NCBI GenBank assembly: GCA_905478765.1
Contig: CAJQJY010000003.1
Span: forward strand, 157,008 to 221,007
Source of the DNA: an uncultured Flavobacteriales bacterium
Lineage (GTDB): Bacteria > Bacteroidota > Bacteroidia > Flavobacteriales > BACL11
Direction: 5' to 3'
Length of the DNA: 64,000 bases
Every line of letters starts with the position of its first letter. Position 1 is the stretch's first letter. Shown piece after piece: positions 19,990-28,054 of this stretch. The notes below the pieces were generated by a model. That model made no database searches. It saw nothing but the letters and a program-made list of their open reading frames with translations, and was not told where the DNA came from. The translations under genes were made by a program, and so were the position numbers.

Positions 19990-20937
19990 ATGAAAGAAGA
20001 TTTAGAAAAAGTAGATGTTTTAATTATTGGATCAGGACCTGCAGGCTATACTGCTGCAATTTATGCAGCTCGTGCTGATATGAAACCTGTTGTTATTCAA
20101 GGCTTGCAGCCTGGGGGACAATTAACTACTACTACTGATGTAGATAATTACCCAGGATATAAAGACGGAATTACAGGTCCAGAGATGATGGAAGACTTTA
20201 AAGCGCAAGCAGAACGTTTTGGTACTGATACAAGGTGGGGAATGGTAACTAAAGTTGATTTTTCTGAGCGTCCATTTAAAGTAGAAATAGATGAAAAAGA
20301 TCATATTTTAGCTGAAACAGTAATTATTGCAACAGGAGCATCAGCAAAGTGGTTAGGAATGGAAGATGAAAAAAGATTGAATGGCTATGGTGTATCAGCT
20401 TGCGCAACATGTGATGGGTTTTTCTACAAAGGAAAAGAAGTTGTAGTAGTGGGTGCTGGAGATACAGCTGCTGAAGAAGCAACTTATTTGGCTAAAATGT
20501 GTACTAAAGTAACTATGCTTGTGCGAAAGGATAAAATGCGTGCATCAAAAGCAATGCAGCACAGGGTTTTTAACACAGCAAACTTAGAAGTGCTTTTCAA
20601 TCATAATACAAAAAGTATTAATGGTGAACCAGGTCCTGTTGGAGTAGAAAGTATAACAGCTGTAAATAATATTTCAAATGAAGAAATAGTTATTCCTGCT
20701 TCAGGGTTTTTTGTTGCTATTGGTCACAAACCAAATAGTGATTTATTTAAAGGTCAGTTGGAAATGGATGATTCAGGTTATTTAATCATTGAGCCTGGAA
20801 CTTCAAAGACAAAAATACCAGGAGTGTTTGCTGCAGGTGATATTGCTGATCATGTTTACCGTCAAGCAGTTACATCAGCAGGAACTGGCTGTATGGCAGC
20901 CTTAGATGCTGAGCGATTTTTAGCTGATCAAGAATAA
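19990..20937 (+). CDS. trxB: Thioredoxin-disulfide reductase
   Basis: Flavoenzyme that passes electrons from NADPH to thioredoxin. It has the N-terminal FAD motif GSGPAGYTAAIYAAR, the redox CATC pair (C138, C141), an NADPH-binding GAGDTAAEEATYLA and the late FAD-contact GVFAAGDIADHVYRQAVTSAGTG. Length 315 is standard for low-molecular-weight reductases. It lies 18 bases after the DUF4249 gene and ends at a strong hairpin terminator. Confidence 0.97.
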   Translation: MKEDLEKVDVLIIGSGPAGYTAAIYAARADMKPVVIQGLQPGGQLTTTTDVDNYPGYKDGITGPEMMEDFKAQAERFGTDTRWGMVTKVDFSERPFKVEIDEKDHILAETVIIATGASAKWLGMEDEKRLNGYGVSACATCDGFFYKGKEVVVVGAGDTAAEEATYLAKMCTKVTMLVRKDKMRASKAMQHRVFNTANLEVLFNHNTKSINGEPGPVGVESITAVNNISNEEIVIPASGFFVAIGHKPNSDLFKGQLEMDDSGYLIIEPGTSKTKIPGVFAAGDIADHVYRQAVTSAGTGCMAALDAERFLADQE

Positions 20938-20957
20938 CAAATCATATTTAATCTGTT

Positions 20958-20987
20958 AAAGCCTCTGTGTATACAGGGGCTTTTTTT
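20958..20987 (+). terminator. trxB terminator
   Basis: AAAGCCTCTGT and ACAGGGGCTTT form an 11-bp stem (one T-G pair) with a GTAT loop, followed by a T-tract. The recQ -7 element begins immediately after it. Confidence 0.85.
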
Positions 20988-20988
20988 A

Positions 20989-20996
20989 TATCTTTG
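20989..20996 (+). promoter_or_regulatory. -7 element of recQ
   Basis: TATCTTTG abuts the trxB terminator and ends 6 bases before the recQ ATG. The -33 region would lie inside the terminator stem. Confidence 0.6.
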
Positions 20997-21002
20997 AATT
21001 TC

Positions 21003-22904
21003 ATGAATGCAGTTGAAGTACTTATAAAATATTGGGGTCACACTAGTTTCCGTTTAAAACAAGAGGAAATTATTAATTCCGTAATTGCTAAAAAAGATAC
21101 TTTAGCTTTACTTCCTACAGGAGGTGGAAAATCAATATGCTACCAAGTACCTGCTTTGTTGAATGACGGAATTTGTATTGTTATCTCACCTTTAATTGCC
21201 TTAATGAACGATCAAGTTCGGTTTTTAAAATCTAAAGGAATAAAATCAGTTGCTATCACTAGTAATATGCATTTTACTGAAATAGATACTGCCCTGACAA
21301 ATTGCATATATGGAGGTATTAAATTCCTTTATCTATCTCCAGAAAAATTACAAAACGAATTAGTTCGGACTCGAATTAATGAAATGAATGTGAACCTTAT
21401 AACTGTTGATGAAGCACATTGTATTTCAGAATGGGGACACAATTTTAGACCCGCTTTTAGGCATATTAATGAAATAAGAGAAATAATTCCTAACATTCCT
21501 GTTTTAGCACTTACTGCCACTGCCACAGCTTCTGTTATCTATGATATACAGGAAAGTTTAAATTTTAAAGAGCAAAACTTGATTCAATCCTCTTTCTATA
21601 GAAGTAACCTGAGTTATGTAGTTGATAATGTAGAGGATAAAAAATCAAGACTTATAAAGCTTTTAGATAAAATTAAAAGTTCAGTTATCATTTATGTTGG
21701 AAGTAGAAAAGCTGCCAAAGAAACCACTCAATTCTTAGTTGAAAACAAATTTTCTGCCAATTTCTATCATGGAGGGCTTTCTGCAAAAATTAGAGACGAT
21801 AGGCAAGAAAGTTGGACAAAGAACCAAACCAGAATAATGGTTGCTACCAATGCCTTTGGAATGGGAATTGATAAAACAGACGTGAAACTTGTTGTACATA
21901 TTGATCTTCCATCCACAATTGAAGCTTACTTTCAAGAGGCGGGTAGAGCTGGTAGAAATGGCGAAACTGCATATGCATTTCTACTGGCAAATAGTAATGA
22001 TATTAGAAAACAAGAGGAATTATTAAGCCTTAGATATTCTAGTATTAATGATATAATAAAGTGTTATCAAGATATTGCAAATTTCTTACAAATAGCAGAG
22101 GGAGTTTTACCTATTGAACCAATACCTTTTAATATTGTAAAATTTAGCGAAAGGTATAAGACAACTTATTTAAAAACTTTTAACATATTAAAATATTTAG
22201 AAAAAGAAGAGCTCTTTAAAATCTCAGATACAATGCATACTCCTTCTAAATTAATAATGAATGTAAATAATTCCGAGCTTTATAAGTTTCAGATTTCTAA
22301 TAAATATTATGATAGATTTATAAAGATACTTTTAAGGTCTTATAGAAATTTATTCCATAATTATGTATTTATAAATGAACTACAACTAGCTGAAAGATAT
22401 AATTCAGATGTTACAGAAGTAAAGCGTTTATTAATAAAACTTCAACAGTTAGAAATTGTAAAATATCAAGAGCAAAACAGTAATCCACATCTTACTTTTA
22501 TTAAAGCCAGAAAAGATGTTGAATCCTTACAGTTAAATGAGTTAAAATTGGAAAAGAGAAAAGAGTATGAAAAGAATAAACTTAATAGAATATCTGACTA
22601 CATAAATACTAAGAAAACATGTAGAAGTAAAATATTACTTCATTATTTTGGTGAAGAAAATTCAGAAACATGTGGAGTTTGTGATGTTTGTGTTATTTAT
22701 AAAAGAAAAAATATTAAGGATAAAGAATTTTTAAGAATCTCAAATAAGATTAAGGAATATCTACAAGTGAAAGAACATTCTTTAGAAGAAATATGCACTT
22801 TATTTCCAAATACAAACGAGCAAGAAATTACAAATATTCTTAATTTTTTATTTGGTAATGATAAGATTGGAAAGTACGGAAACAAATACCAATGGATAGG
22901 ATAA
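21003..22904 (+). CDS. recQ: RecQ family ATP-dependent DNA helicase, short form
   Basis: Superfamily 2 3'-5' DNA helicase for recombination and repair. From the ATG at 21003 it is 633 residues. Motif I is PTGGGKS (38-44), motif II is DEAH (136) followed by the RecQ aromatic-rich loop CISEWGHNFRPAF, motif III is ALTATA and motif VI lies in EAGRAGRNGE. A zinc-binding region (CRSKILLHYFGE, CGVCDVC) follows at about 540-565, then a degenerate winged-helix end. I see no clear HRDC domain. An upstream start would have to read through the trxB terminator, so the ATG at 21003 is preferred. Confidence 0.93.
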   Translation: MNAVEVLIKYWGHTSFRLKQEEIINSVIAKKDTLALLPTGGGKSICYQVPALLNDGICIVISPLIALMNDQVRFLKSKGIKSVAITSNMHFTEIDTALTNCIYGGIKFLYLSPEKLQNELVRTRINEMNVNLITVDEAHCISEWGHNFRPAFRHINEIREIIPNIPVLALTATATASVIYDIQESLNFKEQNLIQSSFYRSNLSYVVDNVEDKKSRLIKLLDKIKSSVIIYVGSRKAAKETTQFLVENKFSANFYHGGLSAKIRDDRQESWTKNQTRIMVATNAFGMGIDKTDVKLVVHIDLPSTIEAYFQEAGRAGRNGETAYAFLLANSNDIRKQEELLSLRYSSINDIIKCYQDIANFLQIAEGVLPIEPIPFNIVKFSERYKTTYLKTFNILKYLEKEELFKISDTMHTPSKLIMNVNNSELYKFQISNKYYDRFIKILLRSYRNLFHNYVFINELQLAERYNSDVTEVKRLLIKLQQLEIVKYQEQNSNPHLTFIKARKDVESLQLNELKLEKRKEYEKNKLNRISDYINTKKTCRSKILLHYFGEENSETCGVCDVCVIYKRKNIKDKEFLRISNKIKEYLQVKEHSLEEICTLFPNTNEQEITNILNFLFGNDKIGKYGNKYQWIG

Positions 22905-22921
22905 GGATTAATTAACATTTA

Positions 22922-22929
22922 TAAATTTG
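22922..22929 (+). promoter_or_regulatory. -7 element of fmt
   Basis: TAAATTTG, 4 bases before the fmt ATG, predicting a leaderless mRNA. Confidence 0.6.
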
Positions 22930-22933
22930 TAAT

Positions 22934-23914
22934 ATGAAAATTATATTTTTTGGAACTCCAAATTTTGCTGCAACTAACCTAAAATACTTGTTAGAAAAAG
23001 AGTTCGAATTTGTTGCTATTGTAACCCCTCCTGATAGTAGAAAAGGAAGAGGAAAACAACTTAAACCTTGTGCAGTAAAAGAGGTAGGAATAGAAAATAA
23101 TATTCCTGTTTTACAGCCTTTAAAATTAAGAGATGAAGAATTTATTGAAGAGTTAAAATACTATAATGCTGATTTATTTGTTGTAGTAGCTTTTAGAATG
23201 TTACCAGAAAAAGTGTGGAGTATACCAAAACTAGGGACAATAAATTTACACACTTCCCTCCTTCCTAATTACAGAGGTGCAGCACCAATAAATTGGGTGC
23301 TAATTAATGGTGAAAACCAAACAGGAATAACCACTTTTTTTATTGACAATAATATTGATTCTGGAGAAATTATACTTCAAGAAAAAATAGAGTTAACTAA
23401 TAATACCACTGCTGCAGAACTTCATAATACATTAATGATTAATGGAAGTAAACTATTAACTAATACTTTAGAGATCATCAGAGATGGAGATGTTACAATA
23501 AATGCTCAAATTCTTACTTCAGAAATGAGGGAAGCACCAAAAATAACCAAAGAAATGCTTAAAATTGATTGGGGAAGATCTGCTAATGATATACACAATT
23601 TAATTAGAGGACTCTCCCCTTTTTTAGATAGCCAAACAAAACTAAAAGATGTTGCTACTTGTCCTTCTGCCTTTTTTATTCTCCAAGATGAGAAAGGAGT
23701 CCAAAAGAGAATTAAAATACATTTAAGCTCGGTTATTAAGTCAGATTCAAAAAAACTTACAAGCATTAAAACAGATAATAAATCTTATTTAAATATTGTA
23801 ACTTCAAATAATGAAATCTCTATTTTAAATTTACAAGTTGAAGGAAAGAATTCTATGTCTATTCAGCAATTTTTACAAGGGAATAAAATCACTAATAACC
23901 ATAGAGTATTATGA
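22934..23914 (+). CDS. fmt: Methionyl-tRNA formyltransferase
   Basis: Transfers a formyl group from 10-formyl-THF to initiator Met-tRNA. It shows MKIIFFGTPNFA, the N-H-D catalytic set with NLHTSLLPNYRGAAP (N104, H106), the Asp in FFIDNNIDSGEI near 142, and a C-terminal tRNA-binding sandwich from about 205. Length 326 is slightly longer than the usual 310-315. The stop overlaps the TrmH-type gene by 4 bases, coupling two tRNA-related genes. Confidence 0.96.
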   Translation: MKIIFFGTPNFAATNLKYLLEKEFEFVAIVTPPDSRKGRGKQLKPCAVKEVGIENNIPVLQPLKLRDEEFIEELKYYNADLFVVVAFRMLPEKVWSIPKLGTINLHTSLLPNYRGAAPINWVLINGENQTGITTFFIDNNIDSGEIILQEKIELTNNTTAAELHNTLMINGSKLLTNTLEIIRDGDVTINAQILTSEMREAPKITKEMLKIDWGRSANDIHNLIRGLSPFLDSQTKLKDVATCPSAFFILQDEKGVQKRIKIHLSSVIKSDSKKLTSIKTDNKSYLNIVTSNNEISILNLQVEGKNSMSIQQFLQGNKITNNHRVL

Positions 23915-24609
23915 GTAAATTAACTCATGATTTAGTTGAATATCTTAAAGGTTTTGTAGTTGATGAAAGAAGAATTCTATTTGAAGAAAAAATTCAACAA
24001 AGAACAAAACACATTACTGTTGTTTTAGAGAATATCTTTCAAGGCAGAAACATCTCTGCATCAATAAGGTCAGCTGATTGCTTTGGAATACAAGATGTTA
24101 ATATTATTGAAAATGACAATATTTTTAATGATGATTCAGAAGTATCAATGGGTGCTGAAAAATGGATTACTACCAAAAGGTTCAATAAACTGAAGCGTAA
24201 CAGTATTGAAGCCATCAAAAAGTTAAAAGCTGAAGGCTACCAAATTATTGCAACCACACCACATAATACTAACTGCACACTTTATGACTTAGATGTTATA
24301 AGTCAGAAAACTGCAATAATCTTTGGTGCGGAAGTGAATGGGTGTAGCCAAGAAACCCTGGAATTAGCCGATATAAGAATGAAGATTCCAATGTATGGTT
24401 TTACAGAAAGTTTTAATATTTCAGTATCAGTTTCACTATGTTTACAGCACCTTACTTATAAGATGAGAAACAGTAATATTGATTGGAGATTATCAGAAAT
24501 AGAGAAAGATGAAGTTCTATTGCAATGGCTTAGAAATAGTATAAAATCCTCTACACAAATAGAAGAAGATTATTTAAAGAAATTGAAAAAAAATAATTCA
24601 TATATTTAA
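23911..24609 (+). CDS. TrmH-type (SpoU) tRNA/rRNA 2'-O-methyltransferase
   Basis: SPOUT-fold methyltransferase of 232 residues. The three knotted motifs are visible: motif 1 NISASIRSADCFGIQDV, motif 2 AIIFGAEVNGCSQETLELAD, motif 3 IPMYGFTESFNISVSVSLCL. Motif 2 has AEVNGCS where GNE/GxS is usual, so the Glu is retained. Length and the short N- and C-terminal extensions suit tRNA (guanosine(18)-2'-O)-methyltransferase TrmH, but the exact target is not proven. The gene overlaps fmt by 4 bases; THX follows after 17 bases. Confidence 0.88.
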   Translation: MSKLTHDLVEYLKGFVVDERRILFEEKIQQRTKHITVVLENIFQGRNISASIRSADCFGIQDVNIIENDNIFNDDSEVSMGAEKWITTKRFNKLKRNSIEAIKKLKAEGYQIIATTPHNTNCTLYDLDVISQKTAIIFGAEVNGCSQETLELADIRMKIPMYGFTESFNISVSVSLCLQHLTYKMRNSNIDWRLSEIEKDEVLLQWLRNSIKSSTQIEEDYLKKLKKNNSYI

Positions 24610-24626
24610 AGAAAATAAAATAGAGT

Positions 24627-24731
24627 ATGGGAAAAGGAGATAGAAAATCAAGAAAGGGTAAGATTTTTATGGGAACTTATGGCGTTAAAAGGCCTAGGAA
24701 AACTGCTAAAGTGAGAGTTATTATTAAGTAA
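24627..24731 (+). CDS. Ribosomal protein THX (bTHX), truncated tail
   Basis: A 34-residue very basic peptide: MGKGDRKSRKGKIF, then MGTYGVKRPRK. This is the pattern of the small 30S-bound THX protein, MGKGDxKTRKGKI...GxYGxxRPRK, first seen in Thermus and found in Bacteroidota. In flavobacterial homologues a lysine-rich tail usually follows. Here TAA at 24729 ends the gene, but the same frame stays open for 30 more codons, 13 of them Lys, to a TAA at 24822 (see the neighbouring entry). The core that contacts 16S rRNA is intact. It lies 17 bases after the methyltransferase gene. Confidence 0.85.
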   Translation: MGKGDRKSRKGKIFMGTYGVKRPRKTAKVRVIIK

Positions 24732-24824
24732 AAGAAAACGGTACTTAAAAAAAAGGAAGTAGTAACAAAAGTTGCAACTAAAAAGAAAATGGAAACTAAA
24801 AAAACAGATGCAAAAAATCAATAA
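24732..24824 (+). pseudogene. Lysine-rich tail of THX cut off by an in-frame stop
   Basis: In frame with THX, 30 codons after the TAA read KKTVLKKKEVV, TKVATKKKMETKK and TDAKNQ before a second TAA. The lysine bias and the position match the tails of flavobacterial THX. Either a recent nonsense change removed the tail, or the stop is read through. Base composition alone (A-rich) could produce some lysines, so the interpretation is moderate. Confidence 0.55.
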
Positions 24825-24857
24825 TTTATTTCAAATAATAAACATAAATATTAAGAT

Positions 24858-25493
24858 TTAAGGTGCTAACCTTTCTTTATTCCAAATATTTTTATCAAAC
24901 TCATAAAGCAACCTATCATGTAACCTTGATGGTCTGCCCTGCCAAAACTCAATTTTAGAGGGTATAACACAATAACCACCCCAATGTAATGGTCTATCAA
25001 TATTCTTACCTTTAAATGTACTTTCTAGCTTATTTAAATTATCCATAAAATCATAATATAAACCAATTGATGTACTTTGATGACTTAACCATGCTCCCAT
25101 CTGGCTTTCTCTAGGCCTATTTTTAAAATACTCATCAGAATCTTTTGGAGATATCTGTACTGCAATTCCCGTAATTCTAACTTGCCTTTCTAATTCTGGC
25201 CAATAAAAATTTAATGAAACATTAGGGTTGCTTTTTATATCTAATGATTTTTTACTCTTGTAATTTGTAAAAAATGTAAATCCTTTTTTATTTACTGATT
25301 TTAATAAAACTACCCTAGAAGAGGGTTTATTTTCTACAGACACTGTTGAAAGTATACAAGCATTTGCTTCATCTTTATTTAACTTTAATGCATCATCAAA
25401 CCATTTTAAAAAGAAAGAAATAGGATTGTCTTCTAAATTCTTAAAATCAATTGATGATTTTTTATAATTAAGCCGTAAATTCTTTAAATCCAT
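24858..25493 (-). CDS. pdxH: Pyridoxamine 5'-phosphate oxidase
   Basis: FMN enzyme that oxidises pyridoxamine or pyridoxine 5'-phosphate to pyridoxal 5'-phosphate. The N-terminal LRLNYKK helix, SSRVVLLKSVNKKGFTFFTNYKSKK FMN-binding region (split here at residues 57-81), the LERQVRITG strand, RPRESQMGAW and the C-terminal WQGRPSRLHDRLLYE segment are all in place. Length 211 is typical. It is convergent with the THX gene and divergent from yqgE. Confidence 0.95.
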   Translation of the reverse strand: MDLKNLRLNYKKSSIDFKNLEDNPISFFLKWFDDALKLNKDEANACILSTVSVENKPSSRVVLLKSVNKKGFTFFTNYKSKKSLDIKSNPNVSLNFYWPELERQVRITGIAVQISPKDSDEYFKNRPRESQMGAWLSHQSTSIGLYYDFMDNLNKLESTFKGKNIDRPLHWGGYCVIPSKIEFWQGRPSRLHDRLLYEFDKNIWNKERLAP

Positions 25494-25550
25494 AAGTACT
25501 ATTAAATTTCAAAATGTATATTTACAAAAGTTTTACAAATGTATTGAATT

Positions 25551-26102
25551 ATGCTTAAAGCCAAAAAAGGAAGATTATTAATTTCTGAACCAACTTTAAT
25601 TGACCCTGTTTTTTTTAAAAGTGTTGTTCTTCTTACTCATCATACATCTGACGAGAGTATTGGCCTTATCTTAAATCATCCAACTAAAATACATCTTAAT
25701 GAAATTTTAAATAATATTCCATTAAGTGATTTTCCTGTTTATATTGGAGGGCCAGTTGAAAAAAACTCTATTCATTTTATTCATACATTAGGAGATTTAA
25801 TTCCAAATACAGAAAAAATAACAGATGGGCTTTATTGGGGGGGAGATTTTGACACTGTACTTTCTTTAATGACAAAGAATGAAATCACAAAAGATAATAT
25901 TCGTTTTTTTGCAGGTTATTCTGGTTGGGGAGAAAATCAACTAATTGAAGAAATTAGTGAAGATGGATGGATTATTAACAATGCAAATAAAGACATTTGC
26001 ATGCAATACTCTAAACCTACACTTTGGACTGAATTAATTAAAACACAAAACAGAAAATATGCTATCTGGGCTAATATGCCTAAAAATCCAAATTTAAATT
26101 AA
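25551..26102 (+). CDS. YqgE/AlgH family protein
   Basis: A 183-residue cytoplasmic protein of the UPF0301/AlgH family. It has GRLLISEPTLIDPVFFKSVV at its N-terminus, SIGLILNHPT, the VYIGGPVE strand, and RFFAGYSGWGENQL. Some AlgH homologues were linked to alginate regulation, but the biochemical role is unknown. The gene is convergent with comB and divergent from pdxH. Confidence 0.9.
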   Translation: MLKAKKGRLLISEPTLIDPVFFKSVVLLTHHTSDESIGLILNHPTKIHLNEILNNIPLSDFPVYIGGPVEKNSIHFIHTLGDLIPNTEKITDGLYWGGDFDTVLSLMTKNEITKDNIRFFAGYSGWGENQLIEEISEDGWIINNANKDICMQYSKPTLWTELIKTQNRKYAIWANMPKNPNLN

Positions 26103-26169
26103 TGCTGAAATCCACTAGCTTCAACTGTTATGATCTGTTTTTTTTCTCTAAAAATTAGTATCACTTTGA

Positions 26170-26892
26170 TTATAAAATTACTAATTTGCTTCCCTCCAGT
26201 ATTGGTATAATAGTTGATTTTACTGGAGGTGCTAAGCAAAAACGAGTATCATTTTCCATGTTTAAAGATTTCAATCTTTTTCTATGAGAAGATTCACTTA
26301 AGAACTTAAATATATTTCCATTTGAATTGTTCATCAGTTGCCTTGAAGCAAATAAGGAATCACAATTAGAATCATATTTACCTGAAGAAAGTAATAAAGT
26401 AGCCAAACTACCTGCAAAAATGGGATCTTCCAAATTAAACACTCCTTTCCATCCTGAGCATAAAATAATGATATTATTATGCTCATCAAGTAAATGATTG
26501 GCAACAGCATCAATATTAATGTAAGATGCCGTAATAACTTTATGATCTTTAGCATTATAGATTGCCTTAGTTCCATTTGTCGTAGTAAGTACTAAGGTTT
26601 TACCAATTACATCAGCATTTATATAATGAAAAGGAGAATTCCCATAATCAAAACCCTCAATTGGTTTGGCATTCCTTTCTGCCGCAATAATATAACCTTC
26701 TTTTCCTTTGAAGCTAAGTGCTTCATCCAAATTTTGTACTGGTATAATAGCCTTTACTCCTTCCATAAAAGCAGTGGAAATTACGGATGTTGCTCTTAGT
26801 ACATCAACCACAACAACAGTTGATTTTCCATCAGAATATTTACTAAACTGATCAGCAGTAAAACAAACTTGAATGTTCTTTTTATCGCTCAT
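26170..26892 (-). CDS. comB: 2-phosphosulfolactate phosphatase family protein (ComB)
   Basis: The ComB fold is recognised by VVVDVLRATSVISTAFMEG near 21-39, KGYIIAAERN-like GYIIAAERNAKPIEGFDYGNSP near 67-88, TLVLTTTNGTKAI and ILCSGWKG. Length 240 is normal. In methanogens ComB dephosphorylates phosphosulfolactate on the way to coenzyme M; bacteria lacking coenzyme M also carry it, and its substrate there may be a sulfonate or another phosphate ester. It shares one base with gcvT (TAATG), so the two are translationally coupled. Confidence 0.85.
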   Translation of the reverse strand: MSDKKNIQVCFTADQFSKYSDGKSTVVVVDVLRATSVISTAFMEGVKAIIPVQNLDEALSFKGKEGYIIAAERNAKPIEGFDYGNSPFHYINADVIGKTLVLTTTNGTKAIYNAKDHKVITASYINIDAVANHLLDEHNNIIILCSGWKGVFNLEDPIFAGSLATLLLSSGKYDSNCDSLFASRQLMNNSNGNIFKFLSESSHRKRLKSLNMENDTRFCLAPPVKSTIIPILEGSKLVIL

Positions 26893-27968
26893 TAATTTAG
26901 AAATGGCATTTTAACAACTTTTGCTCTTATTAGTTTTTTACGAACTTTAATTAAAATTTCAGAATCTAATTTTGAAAATTCTTTTGGTACATAGGCCATA
27001 GCAATAGCTTTATTTAAAGTTGGGGACATAGTGCCAGAAGTAATAATACCAATTTTATTACCTTCAGCATTAACAATAGGATATCCATTTCTAGCAATTC
27101 CTTTATCAATAAGTTCTAAGCCAACAAGTTTTTTTGTAGCGCCCGCCTCCTTTTGAGCTTTTAAGTTATCATGATTTACAAACTCTTTTGTGAATTTTGT
27201 AATCCAACCTAATCCAGCTTCAATAGGAGATGTTGTATCATTTATATCATTTCCGTAAAGACAATATCCTTTCTCTAAACGCAAAGTATCACGAGCTGCA
27301 AGCCCAATGGCTTTCATCTCAATTGATGTAGCAAACAAAGCATCCCAAAGTTGTTTTACTGATTCGTTTTTAACATAAATCTCAAAACCAATTTCACCTG
27401 TATAACCAGTTCTTGAAAGTATCACTTCATCAATATCAGCTATACTTCCTATTCTAAAGTTATAGTACTTTATCTCTGATAAATCGACAGAAGTAAGCTC
27501 CTGTAAAAGTTCAATTGATTTAGGACCTTGCACAGCCAACAAAGAAAAATTATCAGATTGATTATCAACCCTACATCCAAAAGTATTGTGCTTATTTATC
27601 CAAGCTAAATCTTTTTCCATATTTGATGCATTAACTACAAGTAAATAGTTGTTTTTAGCAATCATATAAAGTAAAAAGTCATCAACTATACCTCCATTAG
27701 CATTTGGCAGGCAAGTGTATTGCACCTTACCAGGGATAAGTTTACTTACATCATTAGAAGTAATATATTGAAGGAAATCAAGTGCTTTATCACCACTTAT
27801 AAAAAGCTCACCCATATGCGATACATCAAAAACTCCAACTGACTCACGAACAGTTTGATGTTCTATTTTTACTCCTTCAGCATATTGAATGGGCATTTTA
27901 TAACCTGCATACTCAACCATCTTCCCTCCTAAAGTTTCGTGTAAATCAGATAAAACTAACTTTTTCAT
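26892..27968 (-). CDS. gcvT: Glycine cleavage system T protein (aminomethyltransferase)
   Basis: Transfers the methylene unit from the aminomethyl-lipoyl H protein to tetrahydrofolate and releases ammonia. It shows GGKMVEYAGYKMPIQY near the N-terminus, FDVSHMGE with its conserved Asp at about 48, SRTGYTGEIGFEIY and RDTLRLEKGYCLYG. Length 358 is standard. The other glycine cleavage genes are not adjacent. Transcription starts at a good -7 element and continues into comB. Confidence 0.96.
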   Translation of the reverse strand: MKKLVLSDLHETLGGKMVEYAGYKMPIQYAEGVKIEHQTVRESVGVFDVSHMGELFISGDKALDFLQYITSNDVSKLIPGKVQYTCLPNANGGIVDDFLLYMIAKNNYLLVVNASNMEKDLAWINKHNTFGCRVDNQSDNFSLLAVQGPKSIELLQELTSVDLSEIKYYNFRIGSIADIDEVILSRTGYTGEIGFEIYVKNESVKQLWDALFATSIEMKAIGLAARDTLRLEKGYCLYGNDINDTTSPIEAGLGWITKFTKEFVNHDNLKAQKEAGATKKLVGLELIDKGIARNGYPIVNAEGNKIGIITSGTMSPTLNKAIAMAYVPKEFSKLDSEILIKVRKKLIRAKVVKMPFLN

Positions 27969-27985
27969 TACATTTATTTTTTTTG

Positions 27986-27993
27986 CAAATTTA
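27986..27993 (-). promoter_or_regulatory. -7 element of gcvT
   Basis: TAAATTTG on the minus strand, 17 bases before the gcvT ATG. Confidence 0.6.
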
Positions 27994-28040
27994 ACAATTC
28001 AATTTTTTTATTGCTTGTTATTATTTGTATAATTAAAAAC

Positions 28041-28048
28041 TATATTTG
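28041..28048 (+). promoter_or_regulatory. -7 element of the APC permease gene
   Basis: TATATTTG, 6 bases before the ATG at 28055; the TTG inside it at 28046 is not a start. Confidence 0.65.
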
Positions 28049-28054
28049 CATAGT

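Noticed and set aside
26103..26169. T-tract CTGTTTTTTTTCTC between yqgE and comB as a terminator.
   Set aside because: No convincing stem precedes it on either strand.
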